Positions 1 through 5,142 of a stretch of 5,417 bases of DNA are shown here, one piece after another. Under the pieces are notes generated by a model that saw only the letters and a list, made by a program, of their open reading frames with translations, did not search any database and was not told the DNA's origin. The stretch spans positions 1 through 5,417 of the forward strand of contig CADBTX010000183.1 in assembly GCA_902797705.1 (NCBI GenBank), given 5' to 3'. The stretch is from an uncultured Lachnospiraceae bacterium. GTDB taxonomy: Bacteria; Bacillota; Clostridia; Lachnospirales; Lachnospiraceae. The position numbers and the translations under genes were made by a program. Every line of letters starts with the position of its first letter. Position 1 is the first letter of the stretch.

Positions 1-1
1 C

Positions 2-283
2 GGCAGGGATAAGGACGTCATAGTATGTGCCTCGGACCTCATGGCCATTGGAGCCGTGAACGCTCTTAATGAATTGCAGGTATCCCGTCCTGTCTGCGGA
101 TTTGACGGCATTGCTCTTATGGGCTATGTGGGGCACGGTATGTATACGGTGAAGCAGGATTTCTATGACATTGCCGACACCGCCGTAAAGGAAGCAAAGC
201 GGCTCATGGATGGAGAAAAGGGGCGGCAGGTCGTGATGCCCCACAGGATAATCAAAATGGAATACATGGATATCATAAAGTAG
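2..283 (+). CDS. LacI/PurR-type sugar-sensing transcriptional regulator, C-terminal fragment (5' end outside window)
   Basis: The reading frame is open from base 2 to the TAG at 281-283, giving 93 residues; the start lies upstream of the window. The visible part matches the C-terminal half of the periplasmic-binding-like effector domain of LacI-family regulators: a strand followed by SDLMAIG (usual form NDxxAxG), then CGFDG (usual GxDD/GFDG) and YTVKQD (usual TxxQ), and a last helix and strand ending in MPHRIIKMEYMDIIK. No DNA-binding domain is visible because the N-terminus is missing, so a free sugar-binding protein of the same fold cannot be fully excluded. The protein stops just after the last core strand, with no fused extra domain at this end. 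It ends 19 bp before the phosphorylase start, so it is probably in the same operon and may control it. The sugar sensed cannot be read from this fragment. Confidence 0.75.
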   Translation, partial: GRDKDVIVCASDLMAIGAVNALNELQVSRPVCGFDGIALMGYVGHGMYTVKQDFYDIADTAVKEAKRLMDGEKGRQVVMPHRIIKMEYMDIIK

Positions 284-292
284 GAAAGGAGC
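284..292 (+). promoter_or_regulatory. Ribosome binding site of the phosphorylase gene
   Basis: GGAAAGGAG ends 10 nt before the ATG at 303 and starts right after the stop codon of the upstream regulator. No promoter or terminator fits in the 19-bp gap, which supports co-transcription of the two genes. Confidence 0.7.
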
Positions 293-302
293 AGCATCGT
301 AA

Positions 303-2576
303 ATGGATGTAAAGAAAAGCTTTGACACACTGGCAAGAAAACTGTACGGGAGGCCCGTTCACCAATGTACGGAACATGAGCTTTACCATGTGCTCTTGCA
401 GCTTGTAAAAGACCTTAGCGGGGAAAGGAAGGAAAATGACGGTGACAGGAAGGTCTATTATATCTCCGCTGAATTTCTGATCGGAAAGCTTTTGACCAAT
501 AATCTTATAAATCTCGGTGTCTACGAGGAGATAGAGTCGGTCCTTAAAGAAAGCGGAAAATCCCTTTCAGCCATAGAGGAAGAGGAGAGGGAACCGTCCC
601 TCGGTAACGGAGGCCTCGGAAGGCTTGCAGCCTGCTTCATGGATTCCATTGCGACTCTGGGGCTCCCGGGAGCCGGCATAGGCTTAAATTATCACTTCGG
701 ACTTTTTAAGCAGGTATTTACAGACAGGCTTCAGCAGGCTGAAAAGGATGAATGGATCAACGACAGAAGCTGGCTGAAAAAGACGGATGTTTCCTTTGAG
801 GTGGAATATAAGGACCTTACCGTAAAGTCCAGAATGTACGACATAGATGTGGTAGGTTATGAAAATGGCTTAAGTCCCCTGCATCTCTTTGATGTGGAGT
901 CGGTGGATGAGTCGCTTGTAAAGTCGGGGATCGATTTTGACAAGACAGACATCGCGAAGAACCTCACTCTCTTCCTGTATCCCGATGACTCGGATGAGGC
1001 CGGAAATCTCCTTCGTATCTACCAGCAGTATTTTATGGTTTCAAACGGAGCACGGCTCATCATCCGTGAGATGAAGGAAAAGGGTTACGATCTTCATGAA
1101 CTGGATAGACATGTCTGCATCCAGATAAATGATACCCATCCAACCATGGTGATACCGGAGCTTATCCGGATACTGACTCAGGAGGAAGAGTTTACCATGG
1201 ATGACGCCATTAAGGCGGTGTCCGGAACCTGTGCCTATACCAACCACACCATACTGGCTGAAGCTCTGGAAAAATGGCCTCTTCCCTATCTGGAAAGGGT
1301 TGTGCCGAAGCTTGTTCCGATCATCAAGGAGCTTGCAAACAGGGTAAAGAAGGAGCATAAGGACGATCCTTCCCTCTGGATAATAGATGATGAGAAAAGG
1401 GTGCACATGGCCCATATCGATATCCACTACGGCTTCTCCGTAAACGGTGTCGCTGCCATACATACGGACATCCTTAAGAATACTGAATTAAATAATTTCT
1501 ATAAGCTCTACCCCGGGAAGTTCAACAATAAGACCAACGGAGTCACCTTCCGGCGCTGGCTTCTCCAGTGTGACAAGCCTCTGGCCGCATTCCTGGATAA
1601 GACCATCGGACGGGGCTATAGAAAAGATGCGGGAGAGCTGGAAGGCCTTCTGAAATATAAGGATGATGCCGATGTCCTGAGGAGCCTGCAGGATATAAAG
1701 AGGGCCAATAAGGAGGACCTTGCCCGTTACATAAAGAGCCATGAGGGAATAGAGCTGGATACGGACTCCATCTTCGATATCCAGGTGAAGCGTCTCCATG
1801 AATACAAGAGACAGCAGATGAACGCTCTTTACATCATTCATAAATATCTGGAGATCAAGGCCGGAAAGAAGCCGGTTAGGCCTATTACCTGTATCTTCGG
1901 TGCGAAGGCGGCTCCGGCATACGTTATCGCAAAGGATATAATCCACCTTCTTCTGGTATTGCAGGAGATCGTGAATAATGATCCCGAGGTCAATAAGTAC
2001 CTGAAGGTGATAATGGTCACCAATTACAATGTGACCTATGCCGAGAAGCTGATACCCGCATGCGATATCTCGGAGCAGATCTCCCTTGCTTCAAAGGAGG
2101 CTTCCGGTACTTCCAATATGAAGTTCATGCTGAACGGGGCCGTGACCCTCGGTACGGATGACGGCGCCAATGTGGAGATACATGATCTGGTCGGAGATGA
2201 CAATATATATATCTTCGGCGCGGATTCCGACACGGTGATAAAGCACTATGAGAAGGCCGACTATGTATCGAAGGATATTTACGACAAGTCGGAAACTGTG
2301 AAGGAAGCAGTGGACTTTATCATCTCTCCCGAATGTATGAAGAAGGGACATAAGGAAAATCTGGAGCGGCTGTACAAGGAACTTTTGAATAAGGACTGGT
2401 TCATGACCCTCCTGGATCTGGAGGATTATATCAAGGCCAAGGACAGGATCTTCAGCGACTACGAGGATCGTGAAAAGTGGCAGAAGATGATGCTCATGAA
2501 TATCGCGAAGGCCGGTTTCTTCTCCAGTGACAGGACTATCGAAGAATACAACAGAGATATATGGAAGTTAAAGTGA
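303..2576 (+). CDS. glgP: Glycogen/starch/alpha-glucan phosphorylase (GT35, PLP-dependent)
   Basis: The enzyme removes glucose from the non-reducing end of alpha-1,4-glucans with phosphate, giving glucose-1-phosphate in the cytoplasm. Family landmarks appear in order: LGNGGLGR at 100-107, the phosphate/glucan-site stretch NDTHPT at 276-281, TNHT at 313-316, [11 protein letters not shown] at 409-419, [11 protein letters not shown] at 494-504, IFGAKAAP at 531-538, and the signature EASGTSNMK at 599-607. In the signature, K607 is the lysine expected to hold pyridoxal phosphate. At 757 residues it is shorter than the roughly 800-840 residues of the E. coli and animal enzymes. The shortening is at the N-terminus, so the phosphorylation/AMP-control extension of the animal enzymes is absent. 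The ATG at 303 follows a GGAAAGGAG at 284-292 with 10-nt spacing. It lies 19 bp after the upstream regulator, and the end is followed after 44 bp by the kinase start. Whether it prefers stored glycogen or imported maltodextrin is not decided by sequence alone. Confidence 0.97.
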   Translation: MDVKKSFDTLARKLYGRPVHQCTEHELYHVLLQLVKDLSGERKENDGDRKVYYISAEFLIGKLLTNNLINLGVYEEIESVLKESGKSLSAIEEEEREPSLGNGGLGRLAACFMDSIATLGLPGAGIGLNYHFGLFKQVFTDRLQQAEKDEWINDRSWLKKTDVSFEVEYKDLTVKSRMYDIDVVGYENGLSPLHLFDVESVDESLVKSGIDFDKTDIAKNLTLFLYPDDSDEAGNLLRIYQQYFMVSNGARLIIREMKEKGYDLHELDRHVCIQINDTHPTMVIPELIRILTQEEEFTMDDAIKAVSGTCAYTNHTILAEALEKWPLPYLERVVPKLVPIIKELANRVKKEHKDDPSLWIIDDEKRVHMAHIDIHYGFSVNGVAAIHTDILKNTELNNFYKLYPGKFNNKTNGVTFRRWLLQCDKPLAAFLDKTIGRGYRKDAGELEGLLKYKDDADVLRSLQDIKRANKEDLARYIKSHEGIELDTDSIFDIQVKRLHEYKRQQMNALYIIHKYLEIKAGKKPVRPITCIFGAKAAPAYVIAKDIIHLLLVLQEIVNNDPEVNKYLKVIMVTNYNVTYAEKLIPACDISEQISLASKEASGTSNMKFMLNGAVTLGTDDGANVEIHDLVGDDNIYIFGADSDTVIKHYEKADYVSKDIYDKSETVKEAVDFIISPECMKKGHKENLERLYKELLNKDWFMTLLDLEDYIKAKDRIFSDYEDREKWQKMMLMNIAKAGFFSSDRTIEEYNRDIWKLK

Positions 2577-2603
2577 CCGGGAAAACGGTATCAGTGATTA
2601 AGG

Positions 2604-2610
2604 CAGGAGG
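2604..2610 (+). promoter_or_regulatory. Ribosome binding site that decides the carbamate kinase start
   Basis: CAGGAGG at 2604-2610 is a near-perfect Shine-Dalgarno sequence, 10 nt before an in-frame TTG at 2621. The alternative ATG at 2561 has no such site in front of it and would add 20 residues lacking the family's N-terminal pattern. Confidence 0.75.
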
Positions 2611-2620
2611 CAGCAGACAG

Positions 2621-3565
2621 TTGGAAAACAGCAGCAAAAAACGTGCGGTAGTGTCTCTTGGACACAACGCTCTTGGATATACGACAGCCGAACAGTGGGA
2701 TGCGGTGAAGCACACCGCCCATGCACTGGCGGATCTGGCGGAAGAGGGATATGACCTGGCCATAACCCATTCCAACGGTCCCCAGGTATCCATGATACAT
2801 AAAGCTATGACGGAATTGAGGCGGATATATCCGGATTATTCACCGGCGGCCATGTGTGTCTGCTCTGCCATGAGTCAGGGATACGTGGGCTATGATCTCC
2901 AGAATTCCTTAAAGGGTGAGCTCCTAAAAAAAGGCATAAGCAGAAACGTGGTGACGCTGCTCACTCAGGTGACGGTGGATCCCTATGATGACGCTTTTTA
3001 CCATCCCGCAAAGGTCATAGGCAGGCACATGACTGCGGAAGAGGCGGCCATGGAGGAGAGAAAAGGCAATTTCACCAAAGAGGATCCGGGAAAGGGTTAC
3101 TTAAGAGTGGTGGCTACCCCGAAGCCGCTGGAGATAGTGGAGATAGATGCCATAAGGACACTCTTTGAGTCCGGAATGATAGTCATAGCCGCAGGCGGCG
3201 GCGGGATACCTGTCATCGAGCAGAACTGTGAGCTTAAGGGCGCCAGTGCAGTCATCGAGAAGGACAGCATCGCTTCCCTTCTGGCGGAGAAGCTTCAGGC
3301 AGACAGGCTTATCATCCTTACCGGAGTTGACAGTGTTAAAAAGGATTTCGGAAAAGAAAATGAGGAAGCCCTGTATGAATTAAGTGTATCCGAAGCAGGG
3401 AGGCTTATGGAAGAAGGCCAGTTCGAAGAAGGGACCATGAAACCAAAGATCCAGGCGGCCATGGACTTCCTCTCCGTTAAGAATGACGCGGAGGTGCTGA
3501 TAACAAGCATAGAAGCCATTGAAGATGCCATAGCAGGGAAGAACGGCACCAGGATAAAAAGATAG
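2621..3565 (+). CDS. arcC: Carbamate kinase (amino-acid kinase family)
   Basis: Carbamate kinase interconverts ATP plus carbamate with ADP plus carbamoyl phosphate, usually making ATP at the end of arginine, agmatine or purine breakdown. I chose the TTG at 2621 because it follows CAGGAGG and gives 314 residues, the usual family length of about 310-315. An ATG at 2561, overlapping the phosphorylase end, would give 334. Motifs, numbered from the TTG: VVSLGHNALG at 10-19 (phosphate loop, with GH where GG is usual), NGPQV at 52-56, CSAMSQGYVGY at 81-91, TQVTVDP at 115-121, K131 in the PxKxIG region, EDPGKGY at 154-160, AAGGGGIPV at 190-198, VIEKD at 211-215, ILTGVD at 231-236 onward, and GTMKPKI at 271-277. 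I recall the GH variant from clostridial members, so it is probably still functional. No arginine deiminase or ornithine transcarbamoylase gene is adjacent. Its place behind a glucan phosphorylase is unusual, so its physiological substrate flow is uncertain. Confidence 0.92.
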   Translation: MENSSKKRAVVSLGHNALGYTTAEQWDAVKHTAHALADLAEEGYDLAITHSNGPQVSMIHKAMTELRRIYPDYSPAAMCVCSAMSQGYVGYDLQNSLKGELLKKGISRNVVTLLTQVTVDPYDDAFYHPAKVIGRHMTAEEAAMEERKGNFTKEDPGKGYLRVVATPKPLEIVEIDAIRTLFESGMIVIAAGGGGIPVIEQNCELKGASAVIEKDSIASLLAEKLQADRLIILTGVDSVKKDFGKENEEALYELSVSEAGRLMEEGQFEEGTMKPKIQAAMDFLSVKNDAEVLITSIEAIEDAIAGKNGTRIKR

Positions 3566-3607
3566 AAAACAGCATATATAGTGTCTCTTCTCTTTCCTTA
3601 TAACAAA

Positions 3608-3636
3608 ATATTGTGATTTTCATTGACATATTGTGA
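3608..3636 (+). repeat. Direct repeat ATATTGTGA, two copies 20 bp apart, over the sRNA promoter
   Basis: ATATTGTGA occurs at 3608-3616 and again exactly at 3628-3636. The 20-bp offset is close to two helical turns, placing both on the same DNA face. The second copy overlaps the last base of the -35 box and runs into the spacer. This suggests a regulator binding site, but no known consensus matches clearly. Confidence 0.4.
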
Positions 3637-3651
3637 GGGAAGTGCTAAACT
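3623..3651 (+). promoter_or_regulatory. Sigma-A-type promoter of the candidate small RNA
   Basis: A perfect TTGACA (3623-3628) is separated by 17 bp from TAAACT (3646-3651), which is preceded by the extended -10 element TGc (3643-3645). Transcription would start near 3657-3659, directly at the base of the first hairpin. No good start codon with a ribosome binding site follows, and an intrinsic terminator lies about 110 bp downstream. Confidence 0.7.
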
Positions 3652-3657
3652 TTCAAA

Positions 3658-3771
3658 AGAGTTGTTGATTTACAACTTCTACCCTCATATTTTCAGATAC
3701 CCGACGACCTTAATTCTCCCCTTTATCGTCGGGTATCAGTGTCTATAGCAGTCCTTCGGGACTGCTTTTTT
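3658..3771 (+). ncRNA. Candidate structured small RNA (about 114 nt), unknown family
   Basis: The segment between the strong promoter and an intrinsic terminator folds by eye into three hairpins. Hairpin 1 pairs 3659-3665 with 3672-3678 (7 bp, one G-U, 6-nt loop). Hairpin 2 pairs 3696-3707 (GATACCCGACGA) with 3726-3737 perfectly over 12 bp and has an 18-nt loop, CCUUAAUUCUCCCCUUUA. Hairpin 3 is the terminator. A pyrimidine-rich single-stranded linker, CUACCCUCAUAUUUUC, lies at 3679-3694. The CUCCCC in the exposed loop is complementary to Shine-Dalgarno-like sequence, a layout known from trans-acting sRNAs of Gram-positive bacteria that use C-rich loops. I do not recognise the family. Alternatives are a 3' UTR element of the carbamate kinase transcript or a plain tandem terminator region; the dedicated promoter argues for an independent RNA. 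Confidence 0.55.
3747..3771 (+). terminator. Rho-independent terminator with UUCG tetraloop
   Basis: AGCAGTCC (3747-3754), loop TTCG (3755-3758) and GGACTGCT (3759-3766) form a perfect 8-bp stem closed by the stable C(UUCG)G tetraloop. A run of six T (3766-3771) follows. It would end the candidate small RNA and also any transcript reading through from the carbamate kinase, since no other terminator lies between. Confidence 0.9.
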
Positions 3772-3907
3772 AAGTGATTTTTCGGAAAACATGAAAAAAT
3801 AACTAAAAAGAACGAAAAAAGTTTCGGAAATCTCAATGGGCTTTCGTCAATTTTTCCCAAAGATGTCCCCTGCGCATTTTTTTTATGTAAAAAGTGGATA
3901 ATAAGCC
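3772..3907. other. AT-rich intergenic segment with phased A-tracts (predicted curved DNA)
   Basis: This stretch holds no gene that I can support. A-tracts at 3786-3789, 3794-3799, 3805-3809 and 3815-3820 have centres about 9, 10.5 and 10.5 bp apart, the phasing expected of intrinsically bent DNA. TTTCGGAAA occurs twice, at 3780-3788 and 3822-3830, 42 bp apart. A T8 run at 3877-3884 has no convincing stem before it. The region sits upstream of the second regulator's promoter. Confidence 0.35.
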
Positions 3908-3936
3908 TTGCATTTTAAACGAATAAGTATTATTAT
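3908..3936 (+). promoter_or_regulatory. Promoter of the LacI-family regulator gene
   Basis: TTGCAT (3908-3913), a 17-bp spacer and TATTAT (3931-3936) form a good sigma-A promoter with a predicted start near 3943. That start falls inside the first LacI-type operator, a classic position for autorepression. The resulting leader to the ATG at 4040 would be about 97 nt. Confidence 0.65.
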
Positions 3937-3940
3937 CATC

Positions 3941-3957
3941 TTACGAAAACGTTTTAG
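3941..3957. promoter_or_regulatory. LacI-family operator 1, overlapping the transcription start
   Basis: TTACGAAAACGTTTTAG contains the perfect palindrome AAAACGTTTT around a central CG, the hallmark of LacI/CcpA-type operators. It lies directly after the -10 box and covers the predicted start site, so a bound repressor would block initiation. The likely ligand-responsive repressor is the regulator encoded just downstream. Confidence 0.65.
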
Positions 3958-3997
3958 AAAAAATCCATTGAAAAATAAAGAGGAAAACCGCTATTAT

Positions 3998-4014
3998 TTA
4001 CGAAAACGATTGAG
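3998..4014. promoter_or_regulatory. LacI-family operator 2, in the leader before the regulator start
   Basis: TTACGAAAACGATTGAG shares its first 11 bases with operator 1 and differs at only two of 17 positions. Its centre is 57 bp from that of operator 1, and it ends 25 bp before the ATG at 4040. A second copy in the transcribed leader would allow looping or a roadblock to transcription. Confidence 0.6.
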
Positions 4015-4039
4015 CACAATTACCCTACGGATTTAAGAG

Positions 4040-5065
4040 ATGTCAAGAAACACAGTATCATTGAAAGATATATCTAAGGCCTGCGGAGTATCCATCGCAA
4101 CTGTATCAAAGGCTCTGAATGACCACAGCGATATAGGGCAGGATACAAAGGAAAATATCCGGAGGGTTGCTGAAAAGCTCGGTTATCACCCGAACGCTGC
4201 GGCCCAGGCACTGAAAACAAAGAGGACAAACAATATCGGCGTTCTTTTTGTAGATGAAGCCAACAGCGGACTTACCCATGATTATTTTTCCCACGTGCTG
4301 GACAGTTTTAAGAGATATGCGGAGCAGAATGGTTTTGACATAACCTTCATCAACGCGGACAAGAGCCGTGACGACAATATGACTTATCTGGCGCACGCCA
4401 TGTACAGAGGGTTCGACGGAGTGGTGATAGCCTGTGTGGATTTCTTTGATCCTCAGGTGGACGAGCTGATAAACAGCAATATCCCGGTGGTCACCATTGA
4501 TCATATCTTTTATAACAGGATAGCTATTGTTTCCGACAATGCAAAGGGAATAAAGGATCTTGTATCCTATATATACAGGATGGGTCACAGAAAGATAGCC
4601 TATATCCACGGGTTGGAGTCATCCGTTACCCAGGCAAGACTTGCCAGTTTCTACAAGACTTTGCAGAACTTCGGTGTGATGATCCCCGACGAATATGTGG
4701 TGGCATCCCCCTACAGGGATTCGGAGTCGGCTTACAAAGCCACAATGAAGCTTCTGGAGCTGCCGGATCCGCCGACCTGCATACTGTTTCCCGATGACGT
4801 ATCCTCCTTCGGGGGAATGAACGCCATAAAGGAAAAGGGGCTGAGAATTCCGGAGGACATATCCATCGCGGGTTATGACGGAACGGAGATAGCTGCAAGG
4901 GTAATACCACAGCTCACCACCATAGCCCAGGATACGGAAAAGATCGGAAGAGAGGCTGCGGAAAGACTTATCGACATGATCAACAATCCCAAAGCCACTC
5001 TCATAGAACAGGTGGTGGTGGAAGGGATCCTTGAGACCGGCGGAACGGTGAAGAAGATCTCCTAA
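4040..5065 (+). CDS. LacI-family transcriptional regulator (sugar-responsive, probably autoregulatory)
   Basis: The 341-residue length is typical of the family. Residues 7-27 form the LacI helix-turn-helix (SLKDISKACGVS, then ATVSKALN), with recognition-helix positions I19, A20 and K24. The pattern VSxATVSxxLN is shared with CcpA-type members and fits operators with a central CG. The rest of the DNA-binding domain runs to about residue 51, the hinge helix (NAAAQALKTKRT) spans 52-63, and the effector domain starts at IGVLF (66-70). Later effector-domain landmarks are FPDD at 250-253, where NDxxA is usual, GYDG at 278-281, and LTTIAQD near the end. The start is fixed by the helix-turn-helix position; the Shine-Dalgarno is weak, with only GGA- or AAGAG-like sequence nearby. 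Two matching operators upstream suggest autorepression. The binding protein that follows 77 bp later suggests it controls sugar uptake; which sugar is unknown. Confidence 0.93.
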   Translation: MSRNTVSLKDISKACGVSIATVSKALNDHSDIGQDTKENIRRVAEKLGYHPNAAAQALKTKRTNNIGVLFVDEANSGLTHDYFSHVLDSFKRYAEQNGFDITFINADKSRDDNMTYLAHAMYRGFDGVVIACVDFFDPQVDELINSNIPVVTIDHIFYNRIAIVSDNAKGIKDLVSYIYRMGHRKIAYIHGLESSVTQARLASFYKTLQNFGVMIPDEYVVASPYRDSESAYKATMKLLELPDPPTCILFPDDVSSFGGMNAIKEKGLRIPEDISIAGYDGTEIAARVIPQLTTIAQDTEKIGREAAERLIDMINNPKATLIEQVVVEGILETGGTVKKIS

Positions 5066-5069
5066 AGGC

Positions 5070-5093
5070 TTAAGACGGCAGGAGCCGTTTTAA
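5070..5093 (+). terminator. Hairpin between regulator and binding-protein gene (weak terminator or attenuator)
   Basis: TTAAGACGGC (5070-5079), loop AGGA and GCCGTTTTAA (5084-5093) form a 10-bp stem with one G-U pair. The T-run is only four bases and is part of the stem, so termination is probably incomplete. This would give lower or separately tuned expression of the two flanking genes. Confidence 0.45.
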
Positions 5094-5099
5094 TATAAA
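5070..5099 (+). promoter_or_regulatory. Possible weak promoter for the binding-protein gene
   Basis: TTAAGA (5070-5075) and TATAAA (5094-5099) are separated by 18 bp. The match is modest and overlaps the hairpin, so it is only a candidate. No LacI-type operator is seen here, so read-through from the regulator promoter is an equally good explanation of expression. Confidence 0.25.
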
Positions 5100-5126
5100 A
5101 AGCAAACTATAACCAAACAAATAAAA

Positions 5127-5132
5127 GGGAGG
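5127..5132 (+). promoter_or_regulatory. Strong ribosome binding site of the binding-protein gene
   Basis: GGGAGG at 5127-5132, within AAAAGGGAGGAAAA, lies 10 nt before the ATG at 5143. This is the strongest Shine-Dalgarno in the window, as expected for a highly expressed binding protein. It can pair with the C-rich loop of the candidate small RNA. Confidence 0.8.
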
Positions 5133-5142
5133 AAAAAAAGTT

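Noticed and set aside
1041..2351. Several minus-strand frames of 60-150 codons inside the phosphorylase gene
   Set aside because: They oppose a fully conserved enzyme gene and show no recognisable domains or ribosome binding sites.
2561..2620. ATG at 2561 as the kinase start, overlapping the phosphorylase by 16 nt
   Set aside because: It lacks a ribosome binding site and makes the protein longer than its family; the TTG at 2621 is better supported.
3634..3687. Inverted pair TGAGGG (3634-3639) and CCCTCA (3682-3687) around the sRNA start site
   Set aside because: Six bases at 42-bp spacing is likely chance, and the left arm lies upstream of the predicted transcript.
3662..3748. A 28-codon open frame from TTG at 3662 to TAG at 3746-3748 inside the sRNA candidate, encoding a hydrophobic peptide
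   Set aside because: It has no usable Shine-Dalgarno, a TTG start almost at the predicted transcript 5' end, and its sequence is dictated by the hairpin stems. A toxin-like peptide is conceivable but unsupported.
3836..3884. Possible second terminator (GGG with CCC, then a T8 run)
   Set aside because: Only 3-4 bp pair, far from the T-run; no continuous stem precedes the T8.
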